From contig JAACAK010000046.1 in the NCBI GenBank assembly GCA_011774835.1, positions 1-64,000 on the forward strand: DNA of 64,000 bases, in the 5' to 3' direction. The DNA comes from Candidatus Kutchimonas denitrificans (GTDB lineage: Bacteria > Gemmatimonadota > Gemmatimonadetes > Palauibacterales > KS3-K002). The number at the start of each line of letters is the position of its first letter. Positions within the stretch are counted from its first letter, which is position 1. This document shows positions 8,376 through 15,459 of the stretch, piece after piece. The position numbers and the translations under genes are program-made. The notes beneath the pieces are model-generated. The model was not told the origin of the DNA. It searched no databases and was given only the letters and a program-made list of their open reading frames with translations.

Positions 8376-8407
8376 GAGGCGTTCCACGATCGCGGCGCGC
8401 CTCTTTT
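8376..8407 (+). terminator. Probable intrinsic terminator of the prepilin-like operon
   Basis: GAGGCG (8376-8381) pairs with CGCCTC (8398-8403) and is followed by TTTT (8404-8407). It lies between the plus-strand operon and the convergent diguanylate cyclase gene. The stem is short and the loop long, so the call is moderate. Confidence 0.5.
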
Positions 8408-8439
8408 CGTAAGCGATGTTGTGGCGATCGGAGTCGGCG

Positions 8440-9891
8440 CTAAGAGAAGTCGGTCCAGGTCAGCACGGGGCTGTCGAGCGCCGAGCGTGGGTCCAACCGC
8501 GCCCGGAACATGGCGCCGTCGGCCTCGGACACGAGTCGTTCGACGATGCCGTCGAAGCCCGGCAAGCCGCGCTCCTTGTACCCTTCCTCTCCCGGCTCCA
8601 TCGAGGCGACGCCCATCGACACCGTCAACTGTGGCAAGCTGTCGGGCCAAGGACGGCCGCTCTGACGCCCCAGAGCGCCATACAGTCTCTGTACCGCGGT
8701 GTGTGCGCCCTCCTGGTTGGCATCGATCAGAACGACCAGAAACTCGTCGCCCCCGAAGCGTCCTACGATGTCCGAGTCCCGCACGTTCCGTCTGAGTAGC
8801 TGCCCCAGGTGGCGGAGCGCGCGGTCGCCGGCCACGTGGCCGTACTGTTCGTTGACGTCTCTGAAGTGATCGATGTCGATCATCACGACCGAGACGGGGA
8901 ACTCCTTGCGCCAGGCGAGCTTGAGCGTTTCGCTGAGCCGCTCGAGCGTGAACGCTTTGCGGAAGACCCGGGTGGTCGCATCGATCGTGGCGAGCTCGTA
9001 GAGCGCCGCGTTGCGGATCGCCGATGCCGCCTGCGCCGCATACACCCTCAGCAGGTCGGCGTCACGTTCCGTCGGCGCCGGCCGGCTCAGATAGGCCAGG
9101 CCGAGGACATGCTCTGCCAGGGTCAGCGGCAAGACGCCGTGGCGCCCGTCGATGAGCTGTTCCCCCTCCTCGACCGCGCGCTTCAACAGACTCGCGGGGA
9201 GCTTCGGCAGCTGGTCCAGCGTGGCCCCATGCGGCACGCTGTCGTTCGTGACGGCACCGACCACGAAGTCTTCCACGGTCTGGGTATCGGAGTCGCCTTC
9301 CTCCAGCCGGGGCTTGCCGATCGGGTCGCTCAACCGGGCCGCGACGAACTCCGGGTGGCCACCCACGAGTTCGCCGACCTGGGCGAGGATCGCTTCCAGC
9401 ACGTTCTCGATCGATTGGAGGCGGTGCAGCTCGGGCACCGCGTCGAGCACGCGCTGCAGGCCCGACCGGGTTCGCCGGACGGCCGCCGATTGATTGGCCA
9501 ACACAAGCGCCGCCCGCACCCACAGGCGCAACGCGTCGCTGCCATGCTCCTTGTCGTGGTAGCCGAAGATGTCGTGGGCGCGGCAGAAGGACCGGAAGCG
9601 ATCGTCCGGCGCCCCGGTGGCGGTGAGCACGATCGGCGCACCTGGAGCCCGCTCTCTCAGGTCGCCCAACGGGTCGGCCCCGTCCATGTCGAGGAGAGCG
9701 ACCTCGACGACCAGCAGCTGGGGCGTCTGGTCGGCCAGGAAGTTGGCGGCGGCGATGAGATCTTCGGCGCCCCAGGCGCGGTGGCCGTCCTCGGCGATCA
9801 GCTGGCAGTTCCAGCTCAAGAAGCCGGGATCGCTGTCGACCAGAAGTACGCTCAGTCCATCCGTCGCCTGCACCGTAGCTCGACCTGACAT
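8440..9891 (-). CDS. Diguanylate cyclase with degenerate receiver and GAF-like domain
   Basis: Makes c-di-GMP from two GTP. Start chosen at ATG 9891 (483 residues), where the receiver-like domain begins; a longer open frame upstream looks non-coding. Order: receiver-like fold (about 10-130), a GAF-like sensory region (about 160-320), then GGDEF (about 325-475). The active site reads RFGGDEF and is intact, and RDSD five residues before it matches the RxxD inhibitory I-site. In the receiver the acidic pair (VDSD) and a lysine (HDK) are present, but the phospho-acceptor position in LLVVEVALLDMDG is Glu instead of Asp. It may therefore act without phosphorylation. It stands alone between the prepilin-like operon and a quinone oxidoreductase gene. 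Confidence 0.88.
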   Translation of the reverse strand: MSGRATVQATDGLSVLLVDSDPGFLSWNCQLIAEDGHRAWGAEDLIAAANFLADQTPQLLVVEVALLDMDGADPLGDLRERAPGAPIVLTATGAPDDRFRSFCRAHDIFGYHDKEHGSDALRLWVRAALVLANQSAAVRRTRSGLQRVLDAVPELHRLQSIENVLEAILAQVGELVGGHPEFVAARLSDPIGKPRLEEGDSDTQTVEDFVVGAVTNDSVPHGATLDQLPKLPASLLKRAVEEGEQLIDGRHGVLPLTLAEHVLGLAYLSRPAPTERDADLLRVYAAQAASAIRNAALYELATIDATTRVFRKAFTLERLSETLKLAWRKEFPVSVVMIDIDHFRDVNEQYGHVAGDRALRHLGQLLRRNVRDSDIVGRFGGDEFLVVLIDANQEGAHTAVQRLYGALGRQSGRPWPDSLPQLTVSMGVASMEPGEEGYKERGLPGFDGIVERLVSEADGAMFRARLDPRSALDSPVLTWTDFS

Positions 9892-10067
9892 ATGACCGCT
9901 CGCGTTCTGCGCCCCAGGGCACACTTTCGGTGTGTCGTGGATGTCGGGAATGCGGGGGATTGATAAGACGGCGGGAGGGGTCGTAATTCTATACCCGGAA
10001 GCAGCCACGAGGTTCGCGTGGCGCGGTCCCTCTTTTCGCCGGCGGTCGAGCCGGGAGGGTGACTGAA

Positions 10068-11066
10068 ATGGTGGCCATGAGGGCGCTGGTGATCAGCGAG
10101 CCGGGAGGACCCGAGGCGCTCGAGACGCGGGAGGTCCCGCTCCGCGAGCCGGGCCGGGGCGAGATTCGAGTGGCGGTCCACTACGCGGGAGTGAACCGCG
10201 CCGACCTCTTACAGCGCCGTGGCCACTACCCGCCGCCGCCCGGGTGGCCCGAGGAGATCCCGGGTCTGGAGTACGGCGGCCTGATCGAGGGGATCGGTGA
10301 TGAGGTCGAAGGGTGGAGGGTCGGCGATCGGGTGATGGGGCTGGTCGGTGGCGGCGGCTACGCCGAATACGTGATCGTCTCGGCCCGCGAAGCGCTGCCC
10401 GTCCCGGAACTCCTTTCGCTCCGGGAGGCCGCCGCGGTGCCCGAGGTGTTCATCACCGCCCATGACGCGCTCTTCTCCCAACTCGACCTCGATCTGGGCG
10501 ATCGGCTGTTGATCCACGCCGTGGGGAGCGGCGTGGGTACCGCGGCGCTGCAGCTGGCGAAGGTTGCCGGCGCGACCGTGATCGGCACTTCGCGCAGCGA
10601 ATGGAAGTTGCAGAAGGCGACCGAGTACGGCCTCGATGTGCTGATCGACACCTCTCAGCACGATTTCGTCGACGCGATCAGCCGGGCCACCGGAGGGAAG
10701 GGGGTCCACGCGATACTCGACCTGGTCGGCAGCCCCTACCTGGCCGGAAACCTGTCGTCGCTGACGGATAAAGGACGGATGATCATCGTCGGCCTGATCG
10801 GTGGCCGGACCGCGAACCTCGACATGTCGACGGTGCTGCGGAAGCGTCTGCGGATCATTGGGACCGCGCTGCGCCATCGGCCGATCGAGGAGAAGATCGC
10901 GGCGGCGCGGGCGTTCGAGCGTGAGGTCGGTTCGCTGCTGGCGGCCGGGCAGGTTCGCCCCATCGTCCACAGCGTCTTCCCGTTCGAGAAGGCGGCCGAA
11001 GCGCACCGCCTCATGGAGAAGAACGAGAACTTCGGGAAGATCCTGCTGGAGGTCGTTCCGGAGTAG
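10068..11066 (+). CDS. NAD(P)H quinone oxidoreductase, PIG3/Qor-like MDR family
   Basis: A zinc-independent medium-chain dehydrogenase/reductase of about 332 residues, predicted to reduce quinones with NADPH in the cytoplasm. The N-terminal catalytic domain has the family block NRADLLQRRGHYPPP and GLEYGG, close to human TP53I3 (PIG3). The Rossmann domain carries HAVGSGVGTAALQLAK for nucleotide binding. ATG 10068 has GGGAGGG eight bases upstream; the alternatives GTG 10059 and ATG 10077 change only a few residues. The zinc-ligand cysteines of alcohol dehydrogenases are absent. It is a single gene with a hairpin terminator after it. The true substrate cannot be read from sequence. Confidence 0.88.
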   Translation: MVAMRALVISEPGGPEALETREVPLREPGRGEIRVAVHYAGVNRADLLQRRGHYPPPPGWPEEIPGLEYGGLIEGIGDEVEGWRVGDRVMGLVGGGGYAEYVIVSAREALPVPELLSLREAAAVPEVFITAHDALFSQLDLDLGDRLLIHAVGSGVGTAALQLAKVAGATVIGTSRSEWKLQKATEYGLDVLIDTSQHDFVDAISRATGGKGVHAILDLVGSPYLAGNLSSLTDKGRMIIVGLIGGRTANLDMSTVLRKRLRIIGTALRHRPIEEKIAAARAFEREVGSLLAAGQVRPIVHSVFPFEKAAEAHRLMEKNENFGKILLEVVPE

Positions 11067-11070
11067 CCGT

Positions 11071-11106
11071 GGCCCGGGTGTCAGCGACCGCCCGGGCCGG
11101 GTCTTT
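11071..11106 (+). terminator. Probable intrinsic terminator after the quinone oxidoreductase
   Basis: GGCCCGGG (11071-11078) and CCCGGGCC (11091-11098) form a perfect 8-bp stem with a 12-nt loop, followed by GGGTCTTT. The T-run is short and interrupted. Confidence 0.5.
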
Positions 11107-11195
11107 CGGCGTGCATCACTGAAGCCCATACCTGACGGTCATCCCGAGTCGGGGTAGTCGGGATCCAGCCCAGAAGGTGTGGCTCCAGTCCATCC

Positions 11196-11948
11196 CTAAC
11201 CTCCGGTCGGGGACAGGTTCGGGATCGCCGTGGCCAGCGTATCGTTGTGCCACTGGATCAGCCTCCGAAGGTACGTGCCGATTCGATCGGCGCTGGCGAA
11301 CCCGGCCGAGCGCGCCCCGGCCTCTTTCTTGTCGTCCGGGATATCGGCGCTGGCGGCGAAGTGTCTGATGTCCCGGTAGAAGCCGATCGTGTACGAGTCC
11401 CAGTGGGCGCCGGCTACCCGCTTGAAGATCAGGTTCTCCGGCAGGCCGATCGCGGCCCGGTACCGGTTCTCCATCCGCCGCTCCTCCAATAGCGCCTCCC
11501 GCTGACCCGGCAACGCCACGAACATCTCGACGTGATAATAGGAGTTCTCCCCGAACGCCTCCGCCACCACGTCCGGTGGCGGACCGAGGACGTACACCTC
11601 CTCACGCCAGGCCACAAGCTGTTCGACGGCCCGTTCGAACGCCGGCCACGGCAGGCGGGCCGCCCGCCCGGCGGTCGCCCGTCGGAAGGCGCGCTCCTGA
11701 CTGTAATACTCGCTAAAGCTGCCCATGGGGAAGAGCAGCAGCAGGTCCCAATGGTCGCCCTGGCTGTGGCGCATCATGAACGGCGGCTCGCCGATCATCC
11801 GGTAGGTGGGCATGCGGTCGACGTACATGTCGATGACGTCGAGCAGCTCACCGGGCGCGGCCCGCAACAACAGAGTTCGGTACAGGTACTCGCCCTCGTT
11901 CGCGGGCGCTTGGAATGCGAGTGTGACGGCGAGAAGGATGGCGATCAT
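11196..11948 (-). CDS. Exported protein with two GxHWD half-repeats, unknown function
   Basis: About 250 residues. ATG 11948 is preferred because GTGAGGGA just upstream can act as ribosome-binding site; a GTG at 11960 is the alternative. The N-terminus MIAILLAVTLAFQAPA is a signal peptide. The mature protein reads as two similar halves. Each has a Leu-rich helix, a Tyr/Pro segment (MPTYRMIGEPP, NRYRAAIGLPE), then a strand with G-D-H-W-D or G-A-H-W-D, then an aromatic strand and helix. This looks like a tandem alpha-beta barrel of the NIPSNAP/ABM kind, but that is inference from pattern only. It lies 219 bases from yqeC on the same strand. Confidence 0.65.
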   Translation of the reverse strand: MIAILLAVTLAFQAPANEGEYLYRTLLLRAAPGELLDVIDMYVDRMPTYRMIGEPPFMMRHSQGDHWDLLLLFPMGSFSEYYSQERAFRRATAGRAARLPWPAFERAVEQLVAWREEVYVLGPPPDVVAEAFGENSYYHVEMFVALPGQREALLEERRMENRYRAAIGLPENLIFKRVAGAHWDSYTIGFYRDIRHFAASADIPDDKKEAGARSAGFASADRIGTYLRRLIQWHNDTLATAIPNLSPTGG

Positions 11949-11976
11949 CGTGTCCCTCACTCGTTGGGGTGTTCGG

Positions 11977-12729
11977 CTATCGCGAGACCACGGCTACCAG
12001 GCGATCGGGTGACAGATGGCAGGTCAGCACGATACGGTCGTATCGATCGGTCATCTCCAGCGCGGCCTCGGCGGCCTCCAGGGCGGCCGTCTCCAGCTCC
12101 TTGTTGTCGACCATGTTGAGGATCGGGATAACCCGCATCTCACCGGTGCCTTTCAGGGACCCGTCGGGGTCGGCCAGCAGCCGCGCGATGTGGGCCGGCC
12201 GGACCGTTTCGCCGTAGCGGGCGCCGGTTACCTTTTCCACGCGGTGAAGCCGATGGGCGATCTGCTCGGTCAACGGCTCGCCCATCGCCCGGGCGGAGAC
12301 GACGGGAAGGACGGTGGTCGTGCCGATCGGGATCACGGGCTCGTCCGCGGTGGGGGCCTTGATCCAGCGCCTGCGTGCCCCGTCGCCTTTCACCAGCAGG
12401 AGATCGAAGACGCGGGCCTCCTGGATCTCTTCCAGCAGCTGTGAGCTGAGGCCGCCGTAACGGGCCCGCTTGACCTCCGGCCGGGCGAAGGCGACCAGGG
12501 GGTGGCGCCTGGCGGCCTGGAGCACGGCGTCGACCAGCTCGCCCCCCTCGGCGATCACTTCGTAGGCTCCGAGCCGACTGGGAAAGCGCGCGGTAGGTAC
12601 GGTGGAGGTGAGGCCAACGCGACCGGGGTGGGTTGTCGCGAGGTGATACAGCGTGGTCTTCTTGCCTCCGGCACCGACGGCGCAGGATGTGCCCGTGCGG
12701 CTCTCCAGGACATCGACCAGGTCGTTCAT
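11977..12729 (-). CDS. yqeC: YqeC-like selenium cofactor biosynthesis protein
   Basis: A 250-residue protein matching the YqeC family, associated in other bacteria with selenium-dependent molybdenum hydroxylases. The N-terminal AVGAGGKKTTLYHLA resembles a P-loop-like nucleotide site, and LLLVKGDGARRRWIKAP and EPVIPIGTT are family blocks. The start at 12729 gives the expected N-terminus and overlaps the stop of the upstream BNR gene by ATGA, implying translational coupling. No selD, mocA or molybdenum hydroxylase genes are nearby, which is unusual because family members often cluster with them. The biochemical role of YqeC is not established. Confidence 0.82.
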   Translation of the reverse strand: MNDLVDVLESRTGTSCAVGAGGKKTTLYHLATTHPGRVGLTSTVPTARFPSRLGAYEVIAEGGELVDAVLQAARRHPLVAFARPEVKRARYGGLSSQLLEEIQEARVFDLLLVKGDGARRRWIKAPTADEPVIPIGTTTVLPVVSARAMGEPLTEQIAHRLHRVEKVTGARYGETVRPAHIARLLADPDGSLKGTGEMRVIPILNMVDNKELETAALEAAEAALEMTDRYDRIVLTCHLSPDRLVAVVSR

Positions 12730-13715
12730 CGGACCGCCCCTCCGTCGAGCACCGTCGCCTCGACCGAGAGGATGCGGGGCAGGAATCCGGCGATGATCTC
12801 CCAGCTGTCGCCGCTGTCGCGGCTGACGAACAGATGCCCGCTCGAAGTCCCGAAATAGATGCCAGGCGGGTCCAGCGAGTCGACATCGATCGCCTCGCGG
12901 AGGATCGTCACGTAGGCGTTTTCTCGGGGCAGGCCCCCGGTCAGCGGGGACCAGGTCGCCCCCGCATCGCGGCTGCGATAGACCGTGATGGCGCCGCCCA
13001 CGGTGGTTCGCATGTGACTGCTCTCTTCCGGGATGACGAAGACGGTGTCGGCATCGTGCGGGAGGGTGGCGATGGCGTATCCGAAATCGCTCGGCAGACC
13101 CTCGGTGATCTCGTTCCAGCTCGCACCCCGGTCGTCGCTCCGATAGCTGCCGGTATGGCTCTGCTCGTACAGCCTGTCCGGGTTCGCCGGGCTCATCACG
13201 ATCCGGTGCACGCAGTGCCCCGTCTCCGGCCGCGTGTCGGCCAGGTACTCGGCTCGCACCCCCCGGTTGCAAGGCGTCCAGGATCCGCCGCCGTCGTCGG
13301 TTCGGTAGACACCGCCTGCGGACACCGCGGCGTAGATCCGATTGCCGTCACGCGGGTCGACGTAGATCGAATGTAGCGCCAGGCCCCCCTTCGCCGGTTG
13401 CCACGTACTCGCCGTCGGGTGCCGGTTGAGACTCGAGACCGCCTCCCAGCTGTCGCCGCGATCCCGACTCACGAACAGACCGGCGGGCTCGATCCCCGCG
13501 TACAGCGTCTCGGGATCCTCCGAGTGACCCACCGCCAGGTACCAGATCGCGCTGGCCTCGCCGGCTTCCGCCGGGCCGTGTCGGGGCACCTCCGGCAGAA
13601 CCTGCCAGCTCCGGCCGCCGTCCTCGCTTCGGTAGACGTGGACCCCCCACACCATGTGAGTCACCGCGGCATAGGCGTATCGGGGGTCGCGGGGATCCAG
13701 GATGGCGTGATACAC
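12726..13715 (-). CDS. Asp-box (BNR/sialidase-like) beta-propeller protein, start uncertain
   Basis: The 329-residue open part from GTG 13715 contains six Asp-box motifs of the S-x-D-x-G-x-S/T-W kind: SEDGGRSW, SRDRGDSW, TDDGGGSW, SDDRGASW, SRDAGATW and SRDSGDSW. These mark a six- or seven-bladed propeller of the VPS10/BNR type, seen in sialidases and many proteins of unknown role. The frame continues upstream without a stop to 13905 and encodes RVVLLVGTRKGLF and an EW-x5-GP-x3-GYEVYH block, the usual N-terminus of this family. However, no ATG, GTG or TTG occurs there. An ATC at 13839-13841 sits just after GGGAGGG and could be the start. Alternatively the start codon has been lost. It overlaps yqeC by ATGA. 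Confidence 0.75.
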   Translation of the reverse strand: MYHAILDPRDPRYAYAAVTHMVWGVHVYRSEDGGRSWQVLPEVPRHGPAEAGEASAIWYLAVGHSEDPETLYAGIEPAGLFVSRDRGDSWEAVSSLNRHPTASTWQPAKGGLALHSIYVDPRDGNRIYAAVSAGGVYRTDDGGGSWTPCNRGVRAEYLADTRPETGHCVHRIVMSPANPDRLYEQSHTGSYRSDDRGASWNEITEGLPSDFGYAIATLPHDADTVFVIPEESSHMRTTVGGAITVYRSRDAGATWSPLTGGLPRENAYVTILREAIDVDSLDPPGIYFGTSSGHLFVSRDSGDSWEIIAGFLPRILSVEATVLDGGAVR

Positions 13716-13841
13716 CTCGTAGCCGGGCAGAAGCGGGCCCTCCAGCCGCCATTCGCGCCGGGCGCCATCCGCGATGGCGCGGAAGAGCCCCTTTCGCGTG
13801 CCTACCAGCAGTACGACTCGCTGCCCGCCGTCCCGGTCGAT

Positions 13842-14175
13842 TTTTCCCTCCCCGTCAGAGTATGCCGAGATCCCTCCCCGACGTGCCCTGAATCTTTCCG
13901 GTCACCCACTCGCGGACAAGATGGCAGATTATCGGTGGAGATCTACCGAAGCGTCTGGAGTCTCGATGTATGGAAGCGAGCCTGGTGGAGGGCGGCCGGG
14001 CCGGCGTCCTGTGGTGGGCATCGGCTATTGGAAAAGCCGCGAGAACCTATGGGCGCGCATCATCGTCCACGCCCTCCACGCCCTCATCGACGCTTTTCCC
14101 GCGATGACACTCATCAAGTCAGGCTAGACGGACAGTCGGTGATTTGGTATGTCTAAAAGGGATAGGGCAGTTCCG
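13842..14175. other. Gap without a supported gene
   Basis: About 330 bases between the extended BNR reading frame and the pilin stop. Short open frames occur on both strands but none has a ribosome-binding site with a plausible protein, and I see no hairpin with a T-run. Nothing further can be supported here. Confidence 0.5.
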
Positions 14176-14610
14176 TCATTCTGTGCAGACGATCTTGCCG
14201 TCCGTCGTGACCGGGATGCCGGCAGGTGGGGAGGCGTTACCGATGTATAAGCCGCACTCGACTGGGGTCGCCGCGTGCACCGCCTTCGCGGACCAGCCGT
14301 TGCCGGCGACTTCGGTGATGTTCACCGTCACGTTCGGGGTCTTGTTGAATTCGAGCTTGGAAACGTCGTCCGCGTAGGCATTGTAATGGCTGAAGTACGA
14401 CTCCTGGGCCGAGATCAATGAGTGGAGATCGCCCTGCAACTGCGCACGGTACGCCTTCTCCCGCGCCGACCCGAACTGCGGTATCGCGATGGCGGTGAGC
14501 AGTCCGATGAGCACGACGACGATGAGCAACTCGATGAGCGTGAAACCGGTGGCAGACCTCCTCACGGACGGTGCAGCCGTTTTCCTATCGCTCACTGCGA
14601 TGTCTGCCAT
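14176..14610 (-). CDS. Type IV pilin (PilA/PilE-like)
   Basis: A 144-residue prepilin. A 22-residue leader ending in RRSATG is followed by FTLIELLIVVVLIGLLTAIA, the canonical prepilin peptidase site with Glu5 and the N-terminal assembly helix. The globular part ends with VECGLYIG and KIVCTE, whose two cysteines could form the D-region disulfide. The minus-strand ATG at 14610 has GGGAGGT upstream. The leader is longer than the usual 5-8 residues of type IVa pilins. The gene is alone, divergent from a membrane-protein/ndh operon. Strong candidate for a major pilin subunit; a pseudopilin GspG is an alternative, although the C-terminal GspG calcium site is not apparent. Confidence 0.87.
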   Translation of the reverse strand: MADIAVSDRKTAAPSVRRSATGFTLIELLIVVVLIGLLTAIAIPQFGSAREKAYRAQLQGDLHSLISAQESYFSHYNAYADDVSKLEFNKTPNVTVNITEVAGNGWSAKAVHAATPVECGLYIGNASPPAGIPVTTDGKIVCTE

Positions 14611-14780
14611 CTATCTAACCTCCCGAGGCTGGGTCAACTCGCCCGAAACCTCAGTCGACGAGAGAGCAATGTTCGTGCCCGGGTGGTCGAGAACTTAAAT
14701 AGTTGTCAGGTAACGACATACGATTTCCAGTCGTGCCGTATCTTGCATCGGTTGTTGGTTCCCGACCGCATATTGCAAAG

Positions 14781-14813
14781 CCGCACGCGGAGTGCGGCGG
14801 TCAAACTGACCGC
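14781..14813. promoter_or_regulatory. Adjacent inverted repeats, possible operator between pilin and membrane-protein gene
   Basis: Two perfect inverted repeats abut in the 383-base divergent region: CCGCAC-N5-GTGCGG (14781-14797) and GCGGTCA-AAC-TGACCGC (14797-14813). They lie directly upstream of a sigma70-like promoter at 14823. The second is a good dimeric-regulator site and shares GCGGTCAAA with the repeat ahead of the 4-kb prepilin-like operon. Which gene it controls is unknown. The rest of 14611-14993 holds the promoter below and no gene I can support. Confidence 0.4.
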
Positions 14814-14822
14814 TTGCGAGGA

Positions 14823-14851
14823 TTGACCCTGGCGCAGGTGCCCTATATTAC
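14823..14851 (+). promoter_or_regulatory. Sigma70-type promoter for the membrane protein-ndh operon
   Basis: TTGACC (14823-14828) followed by TATATT (14844-14849, 15-nt spacer) or TATTAC (14846-14851, 17-nt spacer). The leader to the ATG at 14994 is about 140 nt and contains a GAACGC...GCGTTC inverted repeat. Confidence 0.5.
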
Positions 14852-14993
14852 AAACACTCGCCCGAGCCCTTCGATACAACGCGGCAGTGCCGGTGGCGGT
14901 TGGGAACGCCGGATCCCCGGACGCGTTCAGTAGTGGAGCACGCTGAAGTGACGCGGAGGCGGTAGGGCGACGATCAATGAGAAAGAGCCGAGC

Positions 14994-15455
14994 ATGAACG
15001 TACTACACCCGTTGTTCGTGCACCTTCACATCGCGTTTCTGCTGATGGCGTTTCTTGCCATGGGCTACTGGCTGGCCAAGGGGTTGGGCTCGTCGGTGTT
15101 CGACGACAAGATCTATCGTTTCGCGCGTGCATGCACGAAACTGGGCGTGGTGTTCATCGTGCTGTCGATGTTGGCAGGGGTGAGAGATGGATTTCAGGGG
15201 ACGATCGCCCGGTTCAGCGGGCCGCACGGGGGGTGGCTGGCGGCGAAAGCGTCGGCGGCGACGTTGATGTTGGCGGTCTACGGGCTCTTCCTCTACTTCA
15301 GCGGGAAGAAGCCTCGCTACCTGCAGGAGGATCCCCGGATCCTAGCCTGGTGCCTGACCACCCAGCTGGTGGGAGTGCTGTTGATGATCGCGATCACGAC
15401 GATCGGGACGATGTTGGTGTACTATAGAGGCTCTTTGCCCGCCTTCGCCCTCTAG
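14994..15455 (+). CDS. Four-helix integral membrane protein of unknown function
   Basis: A 153-residue protein with four strongly hydrophobic helices (about 8-28, 45-65, 82-102, 120-143) and short loops. The first helix region carries His5, His10 and His12 in LHPLFVHLHIAF, an arrangement seen in DUF2231-like predicted membrane proteins that may bind haem. It ends five bases before the NDH-2 gene and is probably co-transcribed with it, which hints at a respiratory or redox role. That link is inference; no catalytic motif is visible. Confidence 0.7.
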   Translation: MNVLHPLFVHLHIAFLLMAFLAMGYWLAKGLGSSVFDDKIYRFARACTKLGVVFIVLSMLAGVRDGFQGTIARFSGPHGGWLAAKASAATLMLAVYGLFLYFSGKKPRYLQEDPRILAWCLTTQLVGVLLMIAITTIGTMLVYYRGSLPAFAL

Positions 15456-15459
15456 CACG

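Noticed and set aside
14611-14830. Sigma54 promoter for the pilin gene
   Set aside because: Pilin genes often have one, but no GG-N10-GC pair with acceptable flanks was found on the minus strand.
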